NCBI RefSeq assembly: GCF_000426445.1
Contig: NZ_AUFJ01000009.1
Coordinates: 496,001 to 560,000, forward strand
Length of the DNA stretch: 64,000 nt
From: Brevibacterium album DSM 18261
Lineage (GTDB): Bacteria > Actinomycetota > Actinomycetes > Actinomycetales > Brevibacteriaceae
Direction: 5' to 3'
The notes below the pieces were generated by a model, which searched no databases, was not told the origin of the DNA, and worked only from the letters and a program-made list of their open reading frames with translations. Shown piece after piece: positions 25,981-34,725 of the stretch. Positions within the stretch are counted from its first letter, which is position 1. The number at the start of each line of letters is the position of its first letter. The position numbers were made by a program, and so were the translations under genes.

Positions 25981-26300
25981 CGTCATCTGCAGGCGGAGGA
26001 CATTCGCACGGCACTCGAGTACGCCACGGCAGCCGTCGAACCCGAGACGTATCTCCCTCTCACCAGACCCGCATCAAGCTTCCCCTCGATCCGATCCTCT
26101 CCCGCACATCGTCAGTGTGCTGGAAGGCGAGGAGATCGCGGTTGCTCACATCCGCGACTTCGAGATGCGGGACGCGACCGAAGAGAAGATACTGCGCCTT
26201 GCGCGTGCCGAGGGATTCACAGTCGTCCCGCGGGACTCACACTTCACGTCTCTGCTGACGGAGACGCGAGCCCACCGACACTCGATGACCGGGGAATCGT
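25981..26300 (+). pseudogene. Decayed DUF433 antitoxin / DUF5615 toxin pair
   Basis: Immediately after the tRNA the frame from 25981 reads HLQAEDIRTALEYATAAVEP, the C-terminal helix typical of DUF433 antitoxins, without any N-terminal half. From about 26100, in another frame, HIVSVLEGEEIAVAHIRDF and MRDATEEKILRLARAEGF, then VVPRDSHFTSLL, match the DUF5615 PIN-like toxin core. The toxin start is frameshifted and its C-terminus is lost. The order antitoxin-toxin is the usual one for this pair. No intact product is expected. The remaining bases to 26408 show nothing recognisable. Confidence 0.6.
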
Positions 26301-26408
26301 GCGCCGTCGAGGAGCCGAGTGGTGGAGGGCCGAGACCCAGGTCCGATCGCGAATCCAGACCTGCGGCCGGCGAGTTCCGCGCTCTTCTCCAGCGTGCTCT
26401 TCACAGCG

Positions 26409-27332
26409 TCAGCTGTCCTCCCGCAGTGTCTCGACGGCCACCTGGGCGGCCTGGGCGATGAGCCGATCGTCGTAGTCGGCATCCTGCTCCTCGCGCGAGG
26501 AGTATACGGCGATGACGATCGGCTCTCCCTCCTCGGGCCAGACGACCGCAATATCGCCTCGGCTTCCGTAGTGTCCGCCTCCGGACTTGTCAGCCACCTG
26601 CCAGGTGTCGGGGACACCCGCCTGGACGAGAGTCTCACCGGTCTGGTTGGACTTCATCCAGTCCGTGAGCATCGCCCGCTCCTCGGCGTCGAGCGCATCC
26701 TCGAGGAGGTACTCGCGCAGGCTGCCGGCGGCAGCGGCGGGCGTGGTCGTGTCTCGGTCATCGCCGGGAGCAGCCTCGTTGAGGTCAGGCTCATCGCGTT
26801 CGACGACCGTCACCTCGTCACCGATGGCTTCGAGCTGCCCGTCGAGGGCATGAGGTCCGCCGATCGCATCGAAGACGTAGTTCGCCGCAGTGTTGTCGCT
26901 CACGACCAGCGCGGCTTCCGATGCCTCACCGAGGCTCATCGTCTGCCCGACGCGGGTCTCGGCGACAGGGGCATGTTCGAGGATGTCGGCCTCCTCCACC
27001 GCGACCTCCTCCTGCATGACTTCAACGCCCTTGCTGTCGAGCAGCGCCCCGACTGCAAGAGCCTTGATCGTCGAGGCGTAGGCGAAGCGCTCATCCTCGC
27101 GCCATCCCACAGTGTCTCCGGAGCCGGTATCGACGGCGTGCACGCCCAGACGCGCGTCGAAACGGTCCTCCAGCGCGCTGAACTGCTCATCGGCGTCGAG
27201 TGCGCGAGAAGAGGAGGAAGGACGGTCCGACGAGGGCTCGCCAGTGTCAGCGGCCTGGGGCGAACAGCCCGTCGACAAGGTGAGGGTCACCAGACTGGAC
27301 GCGACGAGGGCGGTGCGCAGCACGTGTGACAT
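26409..27332 (-). CDS. Class A beta-lactamase, lipoprotein
   Basis: A 307-residue serine beta-lactamase that hydrolyses beta-lactam antibiotics at the outer face of the membrane. All class A motifs are present: S87-T-I-K90 (catalytic Ser), S135-D-N137, E171-P-D-L-N175 (omega loop general base) and K239-S-G241 (KTG equivalent). The N-terminus ends in a lipobox LSTGC with the lipidated C23, followed by a Ser-rich linker, so the enzyme is membrane-anchored. It starts 17 nt downstream of the flavodoxin-fold gene on the same strand, with GAGGATAGGA as RBS. Spectrum cannot be inferred. The segment is lower in GC than the core. Confidence 0.93.
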   Translation of the reverse strand: MSHVLRTALVASSLVTLTLSTGCSPQAADTGEPSSDRPSSSSRALDADEQFSALEDRFDARLGVHAVDTGSGDTVGWREDERFAYASTIKALAVGALLDSKGVEVMQEEVAVEEADILEHAPVAETRVGQTMSLGEASEAALVVSDNTAANYVFDAIGGPHALDGQLEAIGDEVTVVERDEPDLNEAAPGDDRDTTTPAAAAGSLREYLLEDALDAEERAMLTDWMKSNQTGETLVQAGVPDTWQVADKSGGGHYGSRGDIAVVWPEEGEPIVIAVYSSREEQDADYDDRLIAQAAQVAVETLREDS

Positions 27333-27349
27333 ATGACAAAATCCTATCC

Positions 27350-28141
27350 TCAGTCCTGGTGATGGATGGCCAGATCGGTGCGCCCGGGATGGATCTCCGG
27401 ACGCAGGGCTCGACTGCGCCTGCCGTAGTCGCCGTCCAGCAGCCGCCGGAAGGGTCGAGCGGGCTCCTCGGCAAGGCCTTTGATCCGGCTGATCAGATGA
27501 TCGGCATGGTCGTCCCACCCGCTGGCGTCGTCAGCGTCATGGACGACATGGAGGCCCAAGGCCTCGATTCCCACGTACCAGAGTGCGCCATGGGTGAGCG
27601 GGAACAGCAAGGACTCCAGATCACCGCTGAGTCCACGAGGGCCCAGGGACCGCGCGTCATCGCCGGCGGTCACGATGATCAGGGCTCTTCGTCCCGCCAG
27701 CATCCCATCTCCGTACCGACGGGGAAGGCCCGTCACCTCGTCGACATCCCCGTGGGCGAAACCGGTCTGGAGCACACGATCGAGCCAGCCCTTGAGCATC
27801 GCCGGGGGCGCGTACCACCACAGTGGGAACTGGAGCACGAGCAGCTCAGCGGAGGCGAGTCTCTGCTGCTCCCGGCGCACCTCGGGCTGAACGTCGCCGC
27901 GCGCGTAGGCTTCACCCAGCTGTGCAGCGAGGTTCCCCGGAACTGCCGCTGAGCCACCCCAGTCGGATTCCCCGAGGGCCGGAGTGAAACCGTCGGCGTA
28001 GAGGTCTGCGACGGTCACCTGGTACCGGTCGGAGAGAGCCGCGCTCCCGGCGTGCAGCAGTCTCCGGTTGAGCGAGTCCGCACGGGGATGGGCGTAGACC
28101 CAATGCGCGCGTCCTGCCGTGGGTTCGTGGGCGAAGGACAT
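27350..28141 (-). CDS. NAD(P)H dehydrogenase (quinone)-like flavoprotein
   Basis: A 263-residue member of the NQO/YwrO/KefF-like flavodoxin-fold family. It opens with HWVYAHPRADSLNRRLL, the FMN/FAD phosphate loop, and has VADLYADGFTPAL and the diagnostic LVLQFPLWWYAPPAMLKGWLDRVL around residues 95-120, then a G-rich segment ending in RRALIIVTAGDD. Such enzymes reduce quinones by two electrons. It is divergent from an HxlR regulator, and many HxlR proteins control quinone reductases, so it is the likely direct target. The beta-lactamase gene follows 17 nt downstream. Confidence 0.83.
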   Translation of the reverse strand: MSFAHEPTAGRAHWVYAHPRADSLNRRLLHAGSAALSDRYQVTVADLYADGFTPALGESDWGGSAAVPGNLAAQLGEAYARGDVQPEVRREQQRLASAELLVLQFPLWWYAPPAMLKGWLDRVLQTGFAHGDVDEVTGLPRRYGDGMLAGRRALIIVTAGDDARSLGPRGLSGDLESLLFPLTHGALWYVGIEALGLHVVHDADDASGWDDHADHLISRIKGLAEEPARPFRRLLDGDYGRRSRALRPEIHPGRTDLAIHHQD

Positions 28142-28253
28142 GGAAGAGCACTCTCGTTTCGTGGTCGCGCGCCGCGAGGTGGTCGAACGTCTCCGGTCGA
28201 CCTCCCCGAGTCTGGGTGGGCGCGTATGGCGGACCGACTCCGGGAAGATGCCG

Positions 28254-28268
28254 GTATAACATTGATAC
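28254..28268. promoter_or_regulatory. Candidate HxlR operator and divergent promoter
   Basis: GTATAACATTGATAC has GTAT/ATAC outer half-sites and resembles binding sites of MarR/DUF24 (HxlR) regulators such as YodB. It is a local AT-rich island midway between the divergent quinone reductase and HxlR genes, and TATAAC within it is a good -10 for the rightward gene. Confidence 0.45.
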
Positions 28269-28305
28269 TTGGTAGATGCAGGACACTTCAACGAGACCAG
28301 GTTTC

Positions 28306-28689
28306 ATGACCGATACCACCTCTCCCGGCGACACCGGGCACGGCGAGCTCCAGATCGAGGCACCGCATCGGGAACTGCTTGACCAGGTGCTCGACAAATG
28401 GTCACTGAGCGTGCTGAACGAACTGTGCGAACAGCCGCGCCGGTTCAACGAGCTGCGGCGAGGGATCCCCGCCGTCACGCAGAAGTCACTGACCGCGACG
28501 CTGCGCAGACTCGAACGCAACGGCATCATCGCCCGCGAGCTGATCAGCACCCGTCCGGTCGCCGTCGAGTACCGGATCACCCCGCTCGGCACGACCCTCC
28601 GGAAGCCGATCGACACCCTCCTTGCGTGGGCAGACGTCTGCCTGCCTCGCATCGAAGCAGCCAGGAAGGCGTTCGACGCTCAGGAATGA
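28306..28689 (+). CDS. HxlR-family (DUF24) transcriptional regulator
   Basis: A 127-residue winged-helix protein. The family core is intact: DKWSLSVLNELCEQPRRFNEL, RRGIPAVTQKSLTATLRRLERNGII, then PVAVEYRITPLGTTLRKPI. These regulators sense quinones, aldehydes or disulfide stress, usually through an N-terminal cysteine. Here the only cysteines are in NELCEQ and DVCLPR, and the usual Cys near residue 6-10 is absent. ATG 28306 is preferred over ATG 28276 because an AGG lies 6 nt upstream. The gene is divergent from the quinone reductase-beta-lactamase unit. Confidence 0.86.
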   Translation: MTDTTSPGDTGHGELQIEAPHRELLDQVLDKWSLSVLNELCEQPRRFNELRRGIPAVTQKSLTATLRRLERNGIIARELISTRPVAVEYRITPLGTTLRKPIDTLLAWADVCLPRIEAARKAFDAQE

Positions 28690-28791
28690 GATCTGATCAG
28701 CGGTGCACCCGGACCGCGCCCGAGCGCTCCTGGCCGCGCAGCGGGGACGCGAGAGGGACGGCCGCAGGCGCCCTGCCTCGCCTCGCAGGCG

Positions 28792-29895
28792 TCAGTCCGC
28801 GGTCGCTGCCGCGTCGTCGGCGATGACGTCGACCACGGTCTCGCCGAGGACGCGTCCGTTGACCTGCACCTCGATCCGGTGCGGGCCCGGGCGGATCGTC
28901 CGGATGGAGACGTGCCCGAACCGGTGCCGCCGGGAGAAGCGGACGGGCCGATCTGCGGGGAGGTCGCGGACGGACAGCTTGAACACCTTCCCTGCCTTCG
29001 GGCCGCGCACCCCCTGGTAGTGGACCACGTAGTCGATCACGGCCTTCATCGCCGCACCCGCCTGCAGGGTGAACTCGATCGTGGTCGCCTCACCGATGGG
29101 GACCGAGGACGGCGAGCAGACGAGGCCCGCGATCCCGACCGGGGCATCGGGGTCGAATCCGAGGATCGCCAGCGCTTCGGAATGCCCCCGCTTCACGAGC
29201 GTGCGCAGACCATGGCGCACGACGAAATCGTCCTGCACCGCTCCCGCAGACCACCTCCGGGCCTTCTCGAGCGCGAGCCCGGGGTGATCCTTGCTGATGT
29301 CGTTGAGGTGATTCGCCACAGAGCGGCGGACGTAGGGCGACTCGTCGTCCGCCAGAGCGTCCAGGAGCTCCACCGCCGGAGCGGGGTCGGCGATGAGCCG
29401 CGACAGCCGCTGTCCCCACGGCAGTCGCGGCCGCGTGCCCTCCGAGACGAGTCGGCGAACGTGCTCGTCGGGATCGCCGACCCACGACCGGAGACGGTCC
29501 ATCGTGAGATCGAAGTGGGCCTCGAGGAAGGGGCGGATCGCGAACTCTGCGGTGTGCCGGGGAGTGAGCGCGGCGAGCAGCGGGAGCCCGATGTCGGGCC
29601 GGTCCAGCATCGCCGCGGCGACGTACGCATTGACGGGCATGGAGTCCCATCCCCGAAGCCCACCGTGGTCCAGAGCAGCGCGGATCACCCGCGCGGCGCC
29701 CTCCGGGGCGGCAGGCATCACCGCTGAGAGGGCCCGTGCGATCCAGTCGATGCGGGCCTTCAGCTCGAGTTCGCCGAGGCCGTCGGTAGCCAGCTGCTCG
29801 AATGCAGCCCCGTCGAACGACGAGGACACACCCGTGAGATCGCCCGCGAGGCGTGCGATGAGCTCCGGAGACAGTTCGTCCTTGAAATCAGCCAT
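28792..29895 (-). CDS. AlkC-like HEAT-repeat DNA alkylation repair protein
   Basis: A 367-residue HEAT-repeat protein of the AlkC/AlkD superfamily. Repeats are visible as FAIRPFLEAHFDLTMDRLRSW, VRRLVSEGTRPRLPWGQRL and SPYVRRSVANHLNDISKDHP, the last being strongly characteristic of AlkC. The C-terminal 100 residues form a beta-rich Ig-like domain (EATTIEFTLQAGA, PGPHRIEVQVNGRV). AlkC glycosylases remove 3-methyladenine in characterised cases. It begins 43 nt downstream of tctA on the same strand and could be read from the tct promoter. Start ATG 29895 gives MADFKDELSP. Confidence 0.8.
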   Translation of the reverse strand: MADFKDELSPELIARLAGDLTGVSSSFDGAAFEQLATDGLGELELKARIDWIARALSAVMPAAPEGAARVIRAALDHGGLRGWDSMPVNAYVAAAMLDRPDIGLPLLAALTPRHTAEFAIRPFLEAHFDLTMDRLRSWVGDPDEHVRRLVSEGTRPRLPWGQRLSRLIADPAPAVELLDALADDESPYVRRSVANHLNDISKDHPGLALEKARRWSAGAVQDDFVVRHGLRTLVKRGHSEALAILGFDPDAPVGIAGLVCSPSSVPIGEATTIEFTLQAGAAMKAVIDYVVHYQGVRGPKAGKVFKLSVRDLPADRPVRFSRRHRFGHVSIRTIRPGPHRIEVQVNGRVLGETVVDVIADDAAATAD

Positions 29896-29938
29896 CACCA
29901 CCCCCGACGTCAGGGTACCGGGCACCGATCGGCACGAC

Positions 29939-31489
29939 TCAGCCCTTCGCCTCCGCCGGGGCCTGAGCGGCAGCCCCCTCCGGCGCCTCGGCCGCGGCCT
30001 TCCGTGCCCGCACCCGGTTCACCACCGAGAACGCGAGGACGAGGAGGAGCACAGCGTAGAGGACGACGGCGATCGGGCTGCTCACGAGGACCGTGAAGTC
30101 GCCGTTCGCGCTCATCGCGGCATCGCGCAGGCTCGTCTCCGCGAGCGGTCCGAGGACCATGCCGATGATGAGCGGGGCCAGCGGCACGTCGACCGCCCGC
30201 ATGAGGAATCCGACGAGCCCCACTCCGAGCAGGAGCAGCAGGTCGAACGTCGAGCCCGAGGACGCGTAGATGCCCATCGCGCAGAAGAGCGTGATGCCCG
30301 CGTAGAGGAACGGCCGCGGGATGAGCAGGAGCTTCGCCCACAGCATCGCGAACGGGAGGTTGAGGATCAGCAGGACGACCATCGCGATGAAGAAGCTCGC
30401 CAGCAGCGCCCACACGAGGTCCGGCGACCGCTCGAAGAGGAGCGGACCGGGCTGCAGACCGTACTGCCGGAACGCCGCGAGCATGATCGCGGCCGTCGCG
30501 GACACGGGCAGCCCGAGGGCGAGCAGGGCGCCCATCGACATCCCTGTCGTCGAGTTACCGGCGGCCTCGGGAGCCGCGAGGCCCTTGATGGCACCCCTGC
30601 CGAACTGCGGGTTCCGCCGCCGCGCATCGAGGCGCTTCTCCAGCCCGAAGGCGAGGAAGGTGGGGATCTCCGAACCGCCCGCCGGCACGACGCCGAACGG
30701 CAGCCCGATGGCGGTGCCCCGCATCCAGGCGGGAGCGGCCTCCCTGAACTCGGATCGGGTCAGCCACGGCCGGCCCTTGGGGCGGATGAGGCGCCCGCCC
30801 CGGACATGGCGGTCGAGGCACCCGACATAGATGACCTCGCCGAGCGCGAGGATCGCGACGGTCACCGTGACGAGGGAGACGCCGTCGAACAGGTTCGGCG
30901 AGTCGAGCGTGAAGCGCGGCGCGCCGGAGACCCCGTCGATGCCGATGACGGCGATCCCCAGACCGATGAAGAGGGACGCGAGCCCCTTCACCATGTCGTC
31001 GGTGACGACGGTGGAGGTCGCGGCGAACGCGAACACCGCGAGCGCGAAGAACTCCGCCGGGCCGAACTTCGCGGAGAACTCCGCGAGCACGGGAGCCGCG
31101 AACACCACGACGACGGAGGCGATGAACCCGCCGACGAACGCACCGATCGCGGCTGTCGCGAGTGCCTTCGCCGCCCGCCCGTCGAGCGCCATCCGGTGCC
31201 CCTCGAACGTCGAGACGATCGCCGAGGCCTGCCCCGGCGTGTTCATGAGGATCCCCATCGTGGAATCCCCGAAGAGCCCGCCGAAGTACACGCCGGCGAA
31301 CATGATGAAGGCGGCCGTGGGCTCGAGCGCGAACGTCACGGGCAGGAGGAGCGCGACGGCCATCGAGGAGCCGAGCCCCGGGAGGACGCCGACCGCGGTG
31401 CCGAGGAGGCATCCGATGACGACCCACATGAGGTTCGTCAGCGACAGGGCTCCGAGGAACCCGTCACCGAGAAGCTGCAGTGTCTCCAT
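29939..31489 (-). CDS. tctA: Tripartite tricarboxylate transporter, large membrane subunit
   Basis: A 516-residue TctA with about eleven to twelve helices. The signature loops are GVLPGLGSSMAVALLLPVTF (residues 34-53) and the related internal repeat AAPEAAGNSTTGMSMGALLALGLP, plus FGGLFGDSTMGILMNTPG near residue 75-90. It imports di- or tricarboxylates with ion coupling, delivered by TctC. Its start lies 3 nt after the tctB stop codon. The C-terminal 30 residues are Ala/Glu-rich. Confidence 0.94.
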   Translation of the reverse strand: METLQLLGDGFLGALSLTNLMWVVIGCLLGTAVGVLPGLGSSMAVALLLPVTFALEPTAAFIMFAGVYFGGLFGDSTMGILMNTPGQASAIVSTFEGHRMALDGRAAKALATAAIGAFVGGFIASVVVVFAAPVLAEFSAKFGPAEFFALAVFAFAATSTVVTDDMVKGLASLFIGLGIAVIGIDGVSGAPRFTLDSPNLFDGVSLVTVTVAILALGEVIYVGCLDRHVRGGRLIRPKGRPWLTRSEFREAAPAWMRGTAIGLPFGVVPAGGSEIPTFLAFGLEKRLDARRRNPQFGRGAIKGLAAPEAAGNSTTGMSMGALLALGLPVSATAAIMLAAFRQYGLQPGPLLFERSPDLVWALLASFFIAMVVLLILNLPFAMLWAKLLLIPRPFLYAGITLFCAMGIYASSGSTFDLLLLLGVGLVGFLMRAVDVPLAPLIIGMVLGPLAETSLRDAAMSANGDFTVLVSSPIAVVLYAVLLLVLAFSVVNRVRARKAAAEAPEGAAAQAPAEAKG

Positions 31490-31492
31490 GTC

Positions 31493-32104
31493 TCAGAACC
31501 CCCATCCGAGGACGCCCGACGGCAGGGACAGCCCCAGCAGCATGTCGAAGGCGATGTATGTGAGCGAGCTCAGCGCGAGCCCGACGACGACAGTGGCGAC
31601 GAGCCGCCGCTCGCCGAACCCGCGGGCCACGCACCAGAAGAGCAGCGCTCCCCCGATGACCCACCCGAGAGTCGTGAGCAGCAGCGCGAAGCCGAGGAAT
31701 CCGCCGACGATCCAGGCGAACGACGCCCAGTCGAGGGCGGGCCGCCTCTCCGCGGCGGAGTCGGCCCCGGGACCGGTCTCCGCGCCAGGTGAGGCTGCCG
31801 CACCGGAGCCCGCGCCCGAGGCGACGGCCACGGCGGTGCGGGCGAGCGCCTCGGCGGGTGCCTGGGCTCCGACGGACGCCTCCGCCTCGGCGGCGGAGGC
31901 CCGAGCGCCCTCCCCCTGCCTCCGCGCGCGGAGAGCGCTCACGGCCAGGAGCACGGCGAAGAGGATGAGACCTGCCGCGATGAGGCTCGGGAAGAAGGCG
32001 GGACCGGGGAACGAGGCGCCCTCCGGGACCTGCATCGTCACGATGCCGTGCACGAGATATCCGGCGAACGCGAGGAGGAACGCCGGCATGAGGAAGTCCT
32101 TCAC
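31493..32104 (-). CDS. tctB: Tripartite tricarboxylate transporter, small membrane subunit
   Basis: A 203-residue TctB with the expected four helices: LMPAFLLAFAGYLVHGI, FFPSLIAAGLILFAVLLAV, FAWIVGGFLGFALLLTTLGW and the GALLFW/VVGLALSSLTYIAFDMLLG pair. A hydrophilic Ala/Glu-rich loop of about 60 residues between helices 2 and 3 is longer than usual. GTG at 32104 overlaps the tctC stop codon by 3 nt, so the two are translationally coupled. Confidence 0.88.
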   Translation of the reverse strand: MKDFLMPAFLLAFAGYLVHGIVTMQVPEGASFPGPAFFPSLIAAGLILFAVLLAVSALRARRQGEGARASAAEAEASVGAQAPAEALARTAVAVASGAGSGAAASPGAETGPGADSAAERRPALDWASFAWIVGGFLGFALLLTTLGWVIGGALLFWCVARGFGERRLVATVVVGLALSSLTYIAFDMLLGLSLPSGVLGWGF

Positions 32105-33192
32105 TGTCCCATCTCCTCGTAGAGTGCGGCGATCCGCTCCTCCTCCGCGGCGAGGAACTCGTCGAGCTCCTCCCCGGAGACGATGCGGGAGGCCCAGTGG
32201 TACCGCTCGACGGCGGCCTGCCATTCGTCGGTCGCGAGCGTCTCGCCGATGAGCGCCTCGAGCTCGGCGGTCTCCCCCGCCGTGATCCCGGGCGGGGCCG
32301 AGAGGCTGCGCCAGTTCGAGAGCGTGATGTCATAGCCCTGCTCGCGGGCGGTGGGGATGTCCACCCCCTCGATGGGCTCCTCCGCGACGAGGGCGAGCGC
32401 CCGCAGACGCCCTGACTCGATCTGATCGATGTTGTCGGAGTAGCCGCCCGTGGCCGCGGCCGCGGTGCCGTTGAGGAGCGCCTGGATCGCCTCCCCGCCG
32501 CCGTCAGAGGAGATGTACGTCGTCTCGACGGGGTCGATGCCGGCCGTCACCGCGAGGTCGGTGACCACGAGCTCGTCGAAGGACCCGCCGCCGGTCCAGG
32601 GAAGCGCGGCCGGATCCTCCTTCCACGCCTGCACGAGGTCGTCGAGGCTCTCATAGGGCGAATCCGCGGGCACGACGACCACGTCGTACTCCTCGAAGAG
32701 GACGGCGAGGTTGGTGACGTCGTCGAGCGTTGTCGCGGTGTCGTACTGGAGCGTGGCCGCGAGGAGGCCCGTGCCGCCGACCATGAGGTTGTTCGCGCGC
32801 CCCTCCAGATTGGTGAGGTTGCCGAGGGCGATCGTGCCCCCGGCCCCGGGCATGTTGACGACCTGCACGTTGTTGACGAGCCCGTTCGCCTTCTGCGCCT
32901 GCTGGAGCTCCCGTGCGACGGTGTCCCAGCCGCCGCCGGCCGCGGCAGGGGCGATGAGGGTCATGGACGCCTGCAGATCGCCGCCCGCGGATGCGGAGCT
33001 CACGGAGCCGTACACCGCGGTCCCGACAGCGGCGACGGCGACCGCGCCGCTGATGACCCGCAGCAGCGTGCGGCGGGTGGGGGACGCCTCGGGAGCGGCG
33101 GGGGACGCCTCGGGAGCGGCAGTCGAGGCGGAGGAATCCGCGGAGCTCCGGGGCTCCGGCGCGTGCGGGGGTGGGGACCCGGATGCGGGCAT
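32101..33192 (-). CDS. tctC: Tripartite tricarboxylate transporter substrate-binding protein
   Basis: A 363-residue TctC (Bug family) periplasmic-type receptor. The N-terminus carries twin arginines in PTRRTLLRVISGAVAVAAVG, a plausible Tat signal, after an Ala/Pro-rich stretch. Binding-cleft segments are LIAPAAAGGGWDTVARELQ and NMPGAGGTIALGNL, then LPWTGGGSFDELVVTDL. The start ATG 33192 has an AAGGAG RBS. It is the first gene of tctC-tctB-tctA and is divergent from the two-component system that probably controls it. Confidence 0.93.
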   Translation of the reverse strand: MPASGSPPPHAPEPRSSADSSASTAAPEASPAAPEASPTRRTLLRVISGAVAVAAVGTAVYGSVSSASAGGDLQASMTLIAPAAAGGGWDTVARELQQAQKANGLVNNVQVVNMPGAGGTIALGNLTNLEGRANNLMVGGTGLLAATLQYDTATTLDDVTNLAVLFEEYDVVVVPADSPYESLDDLVQAWKEDPAALPWTGGGSFDELVVTDLAVTAGIDPVETTYISSDGGGEAIQALLNGTAAAATGGYSDNIDQIESGRLRALALVAEEPIEGVDIPTAREQGYDITLSNWRSLSAPPGITAGETAELEALIGETLATDEWQAAVERYHWASRIVSGEELDEFLAAEEERIAALYEEMGQ

Positions 33193-33347
33193 GTCGTCAC
33201 TCCTTCGTGGGACTCCGTGCGGACGACGGTGTCGGTGCACGGCTGCGGGGGAATATCGTCGTCTAGGATGCAACGGCCCACCGCACCGGAAGGTGCGCGG
33301 AGGATTTGTGCTCATTGATGCACACGGACAGGAAGGGGGTGGAGCAC

Positions 33348-34725
33348 GTGGCTGCGGACCGCGGTGCGACTCTCGCACGGTTCCTTCTCCTCCTCGTGCC
33401 GCCGCTCCTCGTGGTCGTGTGCGTGGGCGCCGTCGCCGCGATCGCGGCGGGCGTGCAGCGCCAGAGCATCCGCGATGCGGCCGCCGAGCGCGTCATCGAC
33501 GTCGCCGCCGGCTTCACCGAGCTCGACCAGGTCATCGGCGCGCTCGAAGGCCTCGCGGACCCGCACGACCCAGCCGAACGCGCCCGGGTGACAGGCGAGC
33601 TGCAGCCGCTCGCAAGCCTCGTGGAGCAGTCCTCCGGGGTGGACTACGTCGTCGTCATCGATCCTGCCGGCCTGCGCCTCACCCACCCGACCCCCGCAGA
33701 GCGCGGCCGCCCCGTCTCGACCGACAGCTCCCGCGTCCTCGCCGGTGAGGAGGTCGTCGAGGTGCACGGGAACGATCGGGCGGACCATGCGCGCGAAGAT
33801 CCCGGTCACCGACGAGAGCGGCGAGGTGATCGGTGCGGTCTCCGCGGGCATGTTCGAGTCGCGCATGACGGAGGACGTCGAGGAGGCACTGGGGACGCTG
33901 CTCTCATGGACGGCGGGCGCGCTCCTCGTGGGACTGGTCATCAGCTCCTTCGTGACCGCCTCGATCCGGCGCCGGCTCCAGCTGCACGATGAGGCGGCCC
34001 GCGAGATGGAGCGCCTGGAGCGGACGAGCGCCGCGCTGCGCGAACAGGCCCATGAGTTCAGCACCCGCCTCCACGTGGTGCGGGGGCTCGTGGCCCACGG
34101 CGAGGCCGCCGAGGCGCTCGACTACATCGACTCCGCGGTGTCGGTGACACAGGCGGCCGCGGACGAGACGGCCGCCGGCCAGCCGGTCCTGCGGGCCACG
34201 CTGGAGGCGCTGCGGGCCGAGCTCGACGTCCTCGGCGCCGCGCTGGAGACCTCCGTCGAGGTCGCCTCGCGCGTCGACGAGCCCGTGCTGCTCGTGCTGG
34301 CGAACCTGTGCCGGAACGCCGGCGAGGCGGGTGCAGCGCGCGTCCGCTGCGTGCTGCGGGAGGTCGATGGGGTGTTCCACGGTGAGGTCTCCGACGACGG
34401 TGAGGGGGTCGACCTGCGCAACCGGGACTCGCTGTTCGCGCGGGGGTTCTCCTCGAAGCCGGACAGGAGCGGCACGGGGAGGGGCATCGGGCTCGCGATG
34501 GTGCGGCGGGCCGTGGCCGAGCGGGGAGGGACGATCGAGGTGGGGACCTCGGCACTCGGGGGCGCGCGCTTCGCCTTCGGCATGCGCGCAGGCGACCCGG
34601 AGCGCGGGGACGGAGTGTGCGAGGGTGAAGCGCGCGAAGCCGCGGTGCACAGCGGCCGGGTGCACAGCGGCCGGGTGCGCGGGGACGGCGGGCGAGGAGA
34701 AGGGGAAGGAGGTCACGATGGCTGA
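33348..34725 (+). pseudogene. CitA/DcuS-type sensor histidine kinase, frameshifted
   Basis: The 5' frame (GTG 33348) encodes a first helix (ARFLLLLVPPLLVVVCVGAV) and most of an extracellular PDC sensor domain, ending VVIDPAGLRLTHPTPAERG and VLAGEEVVEVH. Homologs should continue with TGTIGRTMRAKIPVTDESG, but that sequence is in another frame starting at about 33769. Adding two bases (one AC unit in GTGCACGGGAACG) restores the frame, so this is a 2-nt deletion or a sequencing error. The rest is a complete kinase: second helix, H-box QAHEFSTRLHVVRGL, N-box NLCRNAGEAG, and G-boxes DDGEGVD and GTGRGIGLAMVRRAV. It overlaps the response regulator by 8 nt. Confidence 0.82.
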
